In this document: in pieces, positions 1-5,156 of the stretch
Layout of the letters: each line of letters opens with the position of its first letter
How positions within the stretch are numbered: the stretch's first letter is position 1
DNA from: Spirochaetales bacterium
GTDB taxonomy: Bacteria > Spirochaetota > Spirochaetia > JABMQR01
Length of the DNA: 5,156 nucleotides
Direction of reading: 5' to 3'
Assembly: GCA_023139255.1 (NCBI GenBank)
Contig: JAGLNY010000290.1
Span: forward strand, 1 to 5,156
Notes under the pieces: generated by a model
The model's database searches: none
Told to the model about the DNA's origin: nothing
The model's input: the letters and a program-made list of their open reading frames with translations, nothing else
Made by a program: the position numbers and the translations under genes

Positions 1-2233
1 GAGACTTTCGGAAAGTGAGAGACTTCCGGAAATAAGTGCAAAAGAACAGAAAAAAATTGACAGGAAGGTCTCGAGTCGAATACAAAAAATGAAACAGAAA
101 CGGGAACGCAAGCGGGTAAGACGTGCGCGGATTGAAGAAGAGAAACGGCAGGAAGAGTTAATTAATAGCAATGGAGAATCCACTCCGCCAGCCTACAGGC
201 CAGCTGAGGGTGAGCATAAGTTTGGGGATTCCGATGGAGAAGACGAAGAAATATTTGCTATCCAGGAAACGGATGATGAAATCAATGCCAGGAAAGAAAT
301 ACCAGCTGGATCCGATCAAGTTGATCAACATGGACTGGGCAACAAAGATTTAACACTGAGTTTTCCATTAATTCCTGATTTACCTGAACTTGATACTATT
401 ATAGGTAAAAAAAATCAGCCAATTCAGCAGGAAATAGCATTTGAAGATACTTCAGATGTAGATAGTGCGGATGATACAACAACTGCTCCCTCCGGACAGG
501 AGAAAACGACCCCTCTAATAGTAGATGATCAGATACCCGAAGGATCCTTTCAGACCGCTCAGCCTGCTGAAATTACCGGAAGCAATGGAAAAATCCTTGA
601 AGATGATTGGGAACAGGAACGTGATCCAACTCTGATTCAAGCAGTGGAAGATAGTGAGGATGTATTACAGAACAAGACGATGCAGCAGGAATTTTCCTCT
701 TCAACTATCACTGATGATGAATTTGTACCCGGTGTAATTGGCTTAGCATCACATGCCGATGAGGAAGGAGGCGGGGGGAGCGAGAAGAAGTTTTTTTCAA
801 ATATACGAAAAGGGAATTATATACCCCCGTCAGAGGACCTGCTGTTAGATTATCCTGATATCTCAAGTACTATTGATGAAAATACCCGGAAGTCCGGAGA
901 GATTTTAATGCAGACACTGAAAGAGTTTAAAATTGACGTTGAACTCACAGGAGTACAGAAAGGACCTGTCGTTACCATGTTCGAGCTGTTTCCTGCGCCG
1001 GGTATACGTGTGCAGACTATCACAAACCTGGCTGATAATATTGCGCTCCAGCTTGCAGCTTCCAGAGTGAGGATTGTTGCCCCGATACCAGGGAAGCAAG
1101 CGGTAGGAATCGAAGTCCCTAACCGTAAAAGATTCACCGTCGGTTTTAAGGAGATGCTCCAATCCATTGTAGAACATGAAGAGTATGCAATTCCAATAGT
1201 GCTTGGTACGGATATCACGGGTGAGAAACAGATAATCGACCTGGTAAAGACACCACACCTGCTGATAGCCGGGGCAACAGGTTCCGGTAAATCTGTCTGT
1301 GTAAACTCATTGATTTGTTCCATCCTTTACCGGAGAAGTCCGCAAGAAGTGCGTCTTATGCTGGTAGATCCGAAAATTGTTGAACTGAAACTCTATAACA
1401 ATATACCGCATCTATTGACCCCGGTAATTACAGAACCCAAAAAGGCACTGAAAGCGCTGCAGTACTGCCTGTTTGAGATGGAAAGACGTTACAGTCTGCT
1501 TGACAGCTTGAATGTACGTGATCTTGGCTCATATAACAAACGTATTGAGAATTATAAATTAGCACGTGAGAAACTTCCTTATATCGTTGTGATAATTGAT
1601 GAATTTGCTGACCTTATGACGACCACCGGAAAAGAGCTGGAAGGATATCTGGCTCGTCTTGCCGCAATGGCCCGGGCAGTCGGTATTCATCTTGTACTTG
1701 CAACTCAGCGACCATCCACAAATGTTATAACCGGGATTATTAAAGCTAATATTCCCTCGCGGATTGCTTTTATGGTAACTAGTAATACCGATTCCCGCAT
1801 AGTCATTGACCAGCCGGGGGCGGAAAAACTCCTTGGCAGGGGCGACATGCTTTTTTCATCTTCCTGGGATCCGGTGCCATCAAGAATCCAGGGGGCATTT
1901 CTTGCTGAAGAAGAAGTTGAGAAGATTGTAGCTTATGTAAAATCGCAGGGAGAACCGGATTATCTGGATGAAGCATATTTTATGGATGATGAAGAGGATG
2001 AAGATGAGCTTAATAATTATAATGATGCTGACGCTGAGGATGATCTCATGCAGGAAGCACTTAAAATAGTTTCCCAACGCGGCAGTGCTTCAGCTTCGTA
2101 TCTCCAGAGGAAATTGAAGATTGGGTATAACCGTGCTGCGCGGATTGTTGAGGAGATGGAAGACCGCGGAATAGTCGGACCGGCACAGGGGAGTAAGCCC
2201 CGGGATGTGCTGAGGATGCCCGGGTTGGATTAG
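1..2233 (+). CDS. ftsK: DNA translocase FtsK/SpoIIIE, 5' end outside window
   Basis: This is a septum-associated ATP-driven DNA pump that moves and orients chromosome ends during division. The frame is open from base 2 to the TAG at 2231-2233, giving 743 visible residues. The ATG at 89 has no ribosome binding site at a useful distance, so the true start and the N-terminal membrane segments usual in this family should lie upstream. Counting from the ATG at 89, a very basic stretch (residues 1-23) leads into an acidic, Ser/Thr/Gln-rich linker (about 24-245). The motor follows (about 246-610): Walker A GATGSGKS at 395-402, Walker B VVIIDEFADL near 500-509 with D504/E505, and LATQRPS at 537-543. 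An acidic tether (about 632-652) precedes a winged-helix gamma domain (about 652-710) with YNRAARIVEEM and the C-terminal GSKPRDVL typical of the module that reads KOPS/SRS-type polarity sites. The family call is near certain; the missing membrane part is inferred. Confidence 0.97.
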   Translation, partial: RLSESERLPEISAKEQKKIDRKVSSRIQKMKQKRERKRVRRARIEEEKRQEELINSNGESTPPAYRPAEGEHKFGDSDGEDEEIFAIQETDDEINARKEIPAGSDQVDQHGLGNKDLTLSFPLIPDLPELDTIIGKKNQPIQQEIAFEDTSDVDSADDTTTAPSGQEKTTPLIVDDQIPEGSFQTAQPAEITGSNGKILEDDWEQERDPTLIQAVEDSEDVLQNKTMQQEFSSSTITDDEFVPGVIGLASHADEEGGGGSEKKFFSNIRKGNYIPPSEDLLLDYPDISSTIDENTRKSGEILMQTLKEFKIDVELTGVQKGPVVTMFELFPAPGIRVQTITNLADNIALQLAASRVRIVAPIPGKQAVGIEVPNRKRFTVGFKEMLQSIVEHEEYAIPIVLGTDITGEKQIIDLVKTPHLLIAGATGSGKSVCVNSLICSILYRRSPQEVRLMLVDPKIVELKLYNNIPHLLTPVITEPKKALKALQYCLFEMERRYSLLDSLNVRDLGSYNKRIENYKLAREKLPYIVVIIDEFADLMTTTGKELEGYLARLAAMARAVGIHLVLATQRPSTNVITGIIKANIPSRIAFMVTSNTDSRIVIDQPGAEKLLGRGDMLFSSSWDPVPSRIQGAFLAEEEVEKIVAYVKSQGEPDYLDEAYFMDDEEDEDELNNYNDADAEDDLMQEALKIVSQRGSASASYLQRKLKIGYNRAARIVEEMEDRGIVGPAQGSKPRDVLRMPGLD

Positions 2234-2236
2234 TAT

Positions 2237-3073
2237 ATGAACACGCATAAAATCCCTTTGTTCAGACATGCTGTACGTGATCTGTCAGTTATACCGCTCA
2301 AAGAGGCAATGCTTCCTGTCTCTGTACGTGAAGTTTTCTTCAATTTCAGTGTGTATGAATCTATTAAAGTGATTAAGGGTATACCTGTTTTTCTGGAGGA
2401 CCATCTGGACAGGCTTGTCGAATCTGCCGGCAGACTTGAAATTATTCACTCATTTTCTCTGGATGATATTACACGAATGATATTTCTCCTAATTAAGGCA
2501 GATTTAGTTGACACTGCTGCTTTCAGGGTTCAGCTAATTGGCGGACAGGTACCGATGTTTTTTATTTTTCCACAGGAACTTCCTCTGTATCCCGAAAAAT
2601 TTTATACACAGGGTGCTTATGCTGTAACATATGGAGGGGAGCGGATAATTCCTGAAGTAAAATCCAATTCTCTTCTTCTGAATTATCTTGCACTGCGGGA
2701 GGCTGAAAAAAGTCAGGCGCTTGAAGCTTTGTTTGTTAACCGTTACGGATGTGTTGTTGAGGGGACCAGGAGCAACCTGTTTGTTGTTTCAGGAAACAAA
2801 TTGATAACTCCCGGGAAGGGTGTGCTCGCGGGAGTTACACGGAAATATATTCTTCATTCTGCAGAGAAGCTGGGAATGGAGGTTGTTTTTGAAGATCCTT
2901 CCCTCGATGAGATACAGAAACTGCACTATAATGAGTTGTTTATTTCCAGTACCAGCATGGGGGCAATGCCGATTACCCGGCTTGATGATATCCGCCTGCC
3001 GCAGGGATTTGAGAAAACCCGGGAACTGCACAGGCTCGTTCGGGAGCTGGAAGCAGAATATATTGCGAAATGA
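2237..3073 (+). CDS. Class IV (fold-type IV) PLP-dependent aminotransferase
   Basis: This is a cytosolic PLP enzyme of the group holding branched-chain aminotransferase, D-amino-acid transaminase and 4-amino-4-deoxychorismate lyase. Its 278 residues are a normal length. Visible marks are DHLDRL at 56-61 (family EHL.RL), the likely Schiff-base lysine K142 in EVKSNSLLLNYLALREA, the cofactor glutamate E175 in VVEGTRSNLFVV, the phosphate-binding stretch GVLAGVTRKYIL near 196-206, and STSMGAMPI near 238-246. The C-terminal half reads most like D-amino-acid transaminase, but substrate cannot be settled by eye. The usual GDGv[FY]E motif is replaced by NFSVYE (36-41). The start lies three bases after the ftsK stop with only a weak GGA before it, so translation is probably coupled to ftsK. 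The later Met25 would remove the first conserved strands, so Met1 is preferred. Confidence 0.9.
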   Translation: MNTHKIPLFRHAVRDLSVIPLKEAMLPVSVREVFFNFSVYESIKVIKGIPVFLEDHLDRLVESAGRLEIIHSFSLDDITRMIFLLIKADLVDTAAFRVQLIGGQVPMFFIFPQELPLYPEKFYTQGAYAVTYGGERIIPEVKSNSLLLNYLALREAEKSQALEALFVNRYGCVVEGTRSNLFVVSGNKLITPGKGVLAGVTRKYILHSAEKLGMEVVFEDPSLDEIQKLHYNELFISSTSMGAMPITRLDDIRLPQGFEKTRELHRLVRELEAEYIAK

Positions 3074-3095
3074 ACCTGTTTCAACCAGATGATTT

Positions 3096-3100
3096 GGAGG
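3096..3100 (+). promoter_or_regulatory. Ribosome binding site for the small membrane protein
   Basis: GGAGG lies seven bases before the ATG at 3108. It is a strong Shine-Dalgarno sequence at ideal spacing. It supports the 121-residue frame as a real gene and fixes its start, even though the protein matches no family I recognise. Confidence 0.8.
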
Positions 3101-3107
3101 AATAACT

Positions 3108-3473
3108 ATGAAAACACTGACATATAAAATATTACTTGGTCTTTCCATACTGTTCACCATCGGTGCGATTGTAACTCTTATTCCTTTTACAGGTGCCAGT
3201 TACCCGAATGTTTTTGGGTATGCATCAATTTGCACCTTTGCACCTGCTGCATCTCTCTATTGTATTTTTGCTGCCGGTTCAATTTGTTTTATCAGATCGA
3301 CATTTTTTAAGGATAAAGAGGGAACCGGGAAGGAACGATTTAAACGTCATTCTCGTTCCCTTGCCGCCCTTGCACTGGTTCTGATACTCTCAGTTAGCTT
3401 TTCGGTATGGTTTGCCCGGATCAAAGCGCAATACACCGATGATACAGCTGCTGCTACACTATCTTTAGAGTAA
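3108..3473 (+). CDS. Small three-segment membrane protein, function unknown
   Basis: I do not recognise this 121-residue protein. Three hydrophobic segments are visible, at about residues 7-25, 43-63 and 84-103. The stretch between the second and third (about 63-83) is strongly basic (R63, K68, K70, K75, R77, K79, R80, R83), which places it in the cytoplasm by the positive-inside rule. The N-terminus would then be inside and the acidic C-terminal tail (YTDDTAAATLSLE) outside. Cysteines at 42, 52 and 60 lie in or next to segment two. There is no lipobox and no catalytic motif that I can see. A strong GGAGG supports the start. It follows the aminotransferase gene by 34 bases with no evident promoter between, so it is probably in the same transcript. 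That it is a real membrane protein is fairly secure; any role is unknown. Confidence 0.75.
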   Translation: MKTLTYKILLGLSILFTIGAIVTLIPFTGASYPNVFGYASICTFAPAASLYCIFAAGSICFIRSTFFKDKEGTGKERFKRHSRSLAALALVLILSVSFSVWFARIKAQYTDDTAAATLSLE

Positions 3474-3496
3474 CAATTAGAGAATAATCACAAGCG

Positions 3497-3514
3497 TGGA
3501 TAAAATCTTATCCA
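3497..3514 (+). repeat. 18-base inverted repeat upstream of the lacI-family promoter
   Basis: TGGATAAAATCTTATCCA has seven-base perfect arms (TGGATAA/TTATCCA) around AATC. It lies 24 bases after the stop of the membrane-protein gene and 31 bases before the -35 box of the next promoter. No T-run follows, so it is a poor intrinsic terminator. An upstream regulator site is the more natural reading, but this is inferred from symmetry and position only. Confidence 0.45.
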
Positions 3515-3545
3515 GGTGAAAAAGCCGGAAAAGCAATAAAACTAC

Positions 3546-3574
3546 TTGACAACGGGAATTCTGTATCATAGAAT
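3546..3574 (+). promoter_or_regulatory. Sigma-70-type promoter for the LacI-family gene
   Basis: A perfect -35 box TTGACA (3546-3551) is separated by exactly 17 bases from TAGAAT (3569-3574), which differs from the TATAAT consensus at one position. Transcription would start near 3581, about 53 bases before the regulator's ATG. It is the best promoter-like pair I found in the window and stands in the only sizeable intergenic gap, so it probably drives the regulator and perhaps the sugar-uptake genes after it. Confidence 0.7.
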
Positions 3575-3575
3575 G

Positions 3576-3587
3576 TAAAAGGTTTTA
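3576..3587 (+). promoter_or_regulatory. Candidate operator dyad over the transcription start
   Basis: TAAAA-GG-TTTTA has five-base inverted arms around GG, centred on the predicted start of transcription near 3581. A repressor bound here would block initiation, so it is a possible autoregulatory site for the LacI-family protein. The arms are short and AT-rich, the centre is not the CG typical of LacI operators, and the match could be chance. Confidence 0.3.
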
Positions 3588-3634
3588 TGAAAGCACTTAC
3601 ATTGAGAAATTATAATTCTTCGGGACAGGGATAA
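3587..3634 (+). other. Possible 15-codon leader mini-ORF overlapping the regulator start
   Basis: ATG at 3587 opens a frame encoding MKALTLRNYNSSGQG. Its TAA (3632-3634) shares an A with the ATG of the LacI-family gene (TAATG). AAAAGG (3577-3582) sits four bases before the mini-ORF start, but the predicted transcription start near 3581 would leave only about six bases of leader and cut that site. It could couple translation to the regulator, whose own ribosome site is weak (AGGG three bases before its ATG). It may equally be a chance frame. Confidence 0.2.
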
Positions 3635-4632
3635 TGGCAGAAAAAACAACGATTTATGATGTAGCGGAACATGCAGGTATCAGTATTGCGACCGTTTCCC
3701 GTTTCCTTAATTCACCAGACAAGGTAGCAAGTAAAACTCGTAAAAAAATCGAGGAGGCTATGAGCAAACTCTCTTTTGTTCCGCTGGCGGAAGCTGTTGC
3801 GAGAGCCAGGAGTGGAATCAGGCGTATTGGGGTGCTGACGCCTTTTTTTACAGCACCGTCATTTGTACAACGACTGCGAGGGATACACGAAGCCCTGGCA
3901 GATACACACTATGATCTTATTACTTATGCAGTTGATACCTATGAGCAATTGAAAAGTTATCTTTCAGTTCTGCCGGTCACGGGCAGAATTGATGGACTTA
4001 TAATAATGTCCCTGCCGTTCACGGAAAATGATGTGGAAAGATTTAGACAGTACCATCTGCCGGTTGTCAGCCTTGAGTTTGGGCGTCCTGCATATTCGAG
4101 CATAGAAATTGATAATATCCTTGGCGGTCGTATGGCTGCTCAGTACCTGATACAAAAAGGCTATGCAAAACTTGCATTTATTGGGGAAGGCGGTCAACCT
4201 GCATACAGTTTGCATGCAACAGAACAACGTCTTGAAGGATTTAAATCCGGAATCATACAGCAGGGAGCACAATTGCTTGAAGACCACATACTATTTCATG
4301 AATACGGTATGAAGTATGCGGTTGAGTGCGCAAAGAAACTGCTTAAGCCTTCTGAGAGACCGCGTGCTGTTTTCTGTGCATCAGACTCCCAGGCTATCGG
4401 TGTATTGAAAGCTGCCAAAATGCTAAAGCTCCGGGTTCCGGAAGATGTTGCCGTTCTGGGATTCGATGATATAGATACTGCTGATTATATGGATCTCTCT
4501 ACGATACGGCAGTCTTTAGATCATTCAGGTCATCTTGCCGCAATTAAGCTTCTTGAGCATATGAGCAACCCGCTGGCTCCCAGTGCTAAAGTGCATTTGA
4601 GCCTTCAGATTGTTGAAAGACATACCACTTAG
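3634..4632 (+). CDS. LacI-family transcriptional regulator
   Basis: This is a 332-residue cytosolic DNA-binding regulator of full family length. The N-terminal helix-turn-helix is at residues 7-26 (IYDVAEHAGISIATVSRFLN), followed by a hinge region around 50-60 and a periplasmic-binding-protein-like sugar-sensing domain from RRIGVLTPFF (about 63) to the end. Family landmarks include D160-N161 with GGRMAAQYLI (164-173), R199 in EQRLEGF, CASDSQAIGVLKA at 248-260 with D251, and GFDDID at 276-281. These keep the positions that usually contact sugar ligands. The hinge is odd: aligned on P50, the leucine that LacI and PurR wedge into the operator is Arg57. No upstream in-frame start exists before the TAA at 3613, so the ATG at 3634 stands although its ribosome site is weak. 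It probably regulates the adjacent sugar-uptake genes and itself; the effector is unknown, with an alpha-glucoside inferred from the neighbour. Confidence 0.96.
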   Translation: MAEKTTIYDVAEHAGISIATVSRFLNSPDKVASKTRKKIEEAMSKLSFVPLAEAVARARSGIRRIGVLTPFFTAPSFVQRLRGIHEALADTHYDLITYAVDTYEQLKSYLSVLPVTGRIDGLIIMSLPFTENDVERFRQYHLPVVSLEFGRPAYSSIEIDNILGGRMAAQYLIQKGYAKLAFIGEGGQPAYSLHATEQRLEGFKSGIIQQGAQLLEDHILFHEYGMKYAVECAKKLLKPSERPRAVFCASDSQAIGVLKAAKMLKLRVPEDVAVLGFDDIDTADYMDLSTIRQSLDHSGHLAAIKLLEHMSNPLAPSAKVHLSLQIVERHTT

Positions 4633-4673
4633 GAAAAATCCTGGGGGATGTCAATAGAAAAATTCATAAAGGT

Positions 4674-4681
4674 AAAGGAGG
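4674..4681 (+). promoter_or_regulatory. Ribosome binding site of the sugar-binding protein gene
   Basis: AAAGGAGG lies eight bases before the ATG at 4690. It is close to the full anti-16S complement and fits the high expression expected of a binding protein. Short arms AAGGT (4669-4673) and ACCTT (4685-4689) flank it, so any hairpin would present the site in its loop. Confidence 0.85.
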
Positions 4682-4689
4682 AAAACCTT

Positions 4690-5156
4690 ATGAAAAAAAT
4701 GTTAGTAGTATTGGTTCTAATCTCAATGGTGGGATTAGTCTTTGCAGGAGGAGTAGAAGAAGCAGAGGAAACAGTAAAAACCGTACAAGTTTTTGGGGCT
4801 TTCAGGGATCAGGAAGCACTGCGTTTTGAGGAAGCGATGGTACCCTTAGAGGAACGGTTGGGAATTGATATAGTATATGAACCCTCTGCCGAGTTTGAGA
4901 CACAGATTTTCGTGCAGGTTGAAGCCGGTAATCCCCCTGATGTAGCAGCACTGCCGCAACCCGGGCTTATGAAAAATTTTGCAGAGCGCGGAGTGCTGAA
5001 TCCACTGAGCAGCGAAGTTGTCAGATTAATTGATGCAAACTATACTCCAGCCTGGAAAGACCTTGGTTCTTATGATGGGGAAATCTACGGAGTATTTCAC
5101 CGTGTAAATGCTAAAAGTTTTGTCTGGTACCCGAAACAGGTATTTGAGGCAGAAGG
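4690..5156 (+). CDS. ABC sugar transporter substrate-binding protein, AglE-like, 3' end outside window
   Basis: This is the exported binding protein of a carbohydrate ABC importer; 155 complete codons are visible of an expected 400 or more. Residues 1-19 form a signal peptide (MKK, then a hydrophobic core ending VFA) with a likely signal peptidase I cut before G20. There is no lipobox cysteine. The mature part has the extracellular solute-binding family 1 pattern: VQVFGAF (32-38), an amphipathic helix, GIDIVYE (58-64), FETQIFVQVEAGNPPDVAALPQPGL (69-93) and DGEIYGVFHRVNAKSFVWY (129-147). The SxxFExQI...AGxxPDVAxxPQPGL arrangement is what I recall from the alpha-glucoside binder AglE, so alpha-glucosides are the likely cargo; other sugars remain possible. 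It lies 57 bases after the LacI-family gene, with no convincing promoter between. The permease (aglF/aglG-like) and ATPase genes would be expected past the right edge. Confidence 0.92.
   Translation, partial: MKKMLVVLVLISMVGLVFAGGVEEAEETVKTVQVFGAFRDQEALRFEEAMVPLEERLGIDIVYEPSAEFETQIFVQVEAGNPPDVAALPQPGLMKNFAERGVLNPLSSEVVRLIDANYTPAWKDLGSYDGEIYGVFHRVNAKSFVWYPKQVFEAE

Noticed and set aside
89..91. ATG at 89 as the start of ftsK
   Set aside because: No ribosome site at useful distance, the frame is open to base 2, and the product would lack the membrane anchor found in the family.
765..778. GGAGG plus a run of six G in the FtsK linker as a slippage or internal start site
   Set aside because: No start codon lies close downstream, and the frame continues normally as a Gly-rich linker.
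896..910. GGAGAG six bases before an in-frame ATG inside ftsK, a possible short motor-only product
   Set aside because: It cuts into the motor's alpha domain and the purine-rich context makes such a match likely by chance.
850..1323. Long open frames on the - strand (850-1323, 905-1258)
   Set aside because: They lie opposite the conserved FtsK motor domain, match no family and are low-complexity shadows of it.
1880..2077. Open frame on the - strand, rich in Ile/Phe
   Set aside because: It is the complement of the acidic, GAT/GAA-rich FtsK tether; its hydrophobicity is a by-product.
2904..2932. TATAAT at 2927-2932 as a promoter for the small membrane protein
   Set aside because: The box 17 bases upstream (TCGATG) is a poor -35, and it lies within conserved coding sequence.
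2789..3160. Open frames overlapping the aminotransferase end (2789-3160 on -, 2820-3092 on +)
   Set aside because: They overlap conserved aminotransferase residues in another frame and have no recognisable product.
3193..3384. + strand frame within the small membrane protein gene
   Set aside because: The overlapping 3108 frame has the strong ribosome site and sensible topology; this one does not.
3964..4287. - strand open frame opposite the LacI-family gene
   Set aside because: It is antisense to a conserved sugar-sensing domain and has no family resemblance.
4631..4642. AGGA-AAAA-TCCT dyad at the end of the LacI-family gene as a terminator
   Set aside because: The stem has only four pairs and no T-run follows.

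Overview
The window looks like ordinary chromosomal DNA of a spirochaete (Spirochaetota, probably a free-living or gut Spirochaeta/Treponema relative). Three things suggest this: the style of the FtsK motor domain, a sugar-binding protein whose mature end starts GGVEEAEE (common in spirochaete solute-binding proteins), and moderate base composition. The phylum is inferred from remembered family resemblance, not from a search. All five genes lie on the + strand. I see no tRNA, rRNA, CRISPR array, insertion sequence or phage gene.

Region 1 (1-3473) is a compact gene cluster. It opens with the 3' part of a DNA translocase gene, ftsK/spoIIIE. The reading frame stays open to the left edge, so the membrane-anchor half lies outside the window and the first visible ATG at 89 is probably only an internal methionine. 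Three bases after the ftsK stop comes a fold-type IV PLP aminotransferase (D-amino-acid/branched-chain aminotransferase or aminodeoxychorismate lyase group). After 34 more bases and a strong ribosome binding site comes a 121-residue protein with three predicted membrane segments that I do not recognise. The spacing suggests co-transcription of the three genes.

Region 2 (3474-3633) is a 160-base intergenic stretch. It holds an 18-base inverted repeat, a near-consensus housekeeping promoter (TTGACA, 17 bases, TAGAAT), further small dyads around the expected transcription start, and a 15-codon mini-ORF whose stop overlaps the next gene's start. No classic U-tailed terminator is visible.

Region 3 (3634-5156) begins a sugar-uptake locus. 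A complete LacI-family regulator is followed after 57 bases by the first 155 codons of an extracellular sugar-binding protein that most resembles the alpha-glucoside binder AglE. The likely logic is that LacI senses an imported sugar or derivative and controls the binding protein and the permease/ATPase genes expected beyond the right edge.

I did not find a clearly new biological system. The points most worth checking are the altered hinge helix of the LacI protein together with its CpG-poor candidate operators, the leader mini-ORF, the unusual N-terminal motif of the aminotransferase, and the unrecognised three-segment membrane protein.
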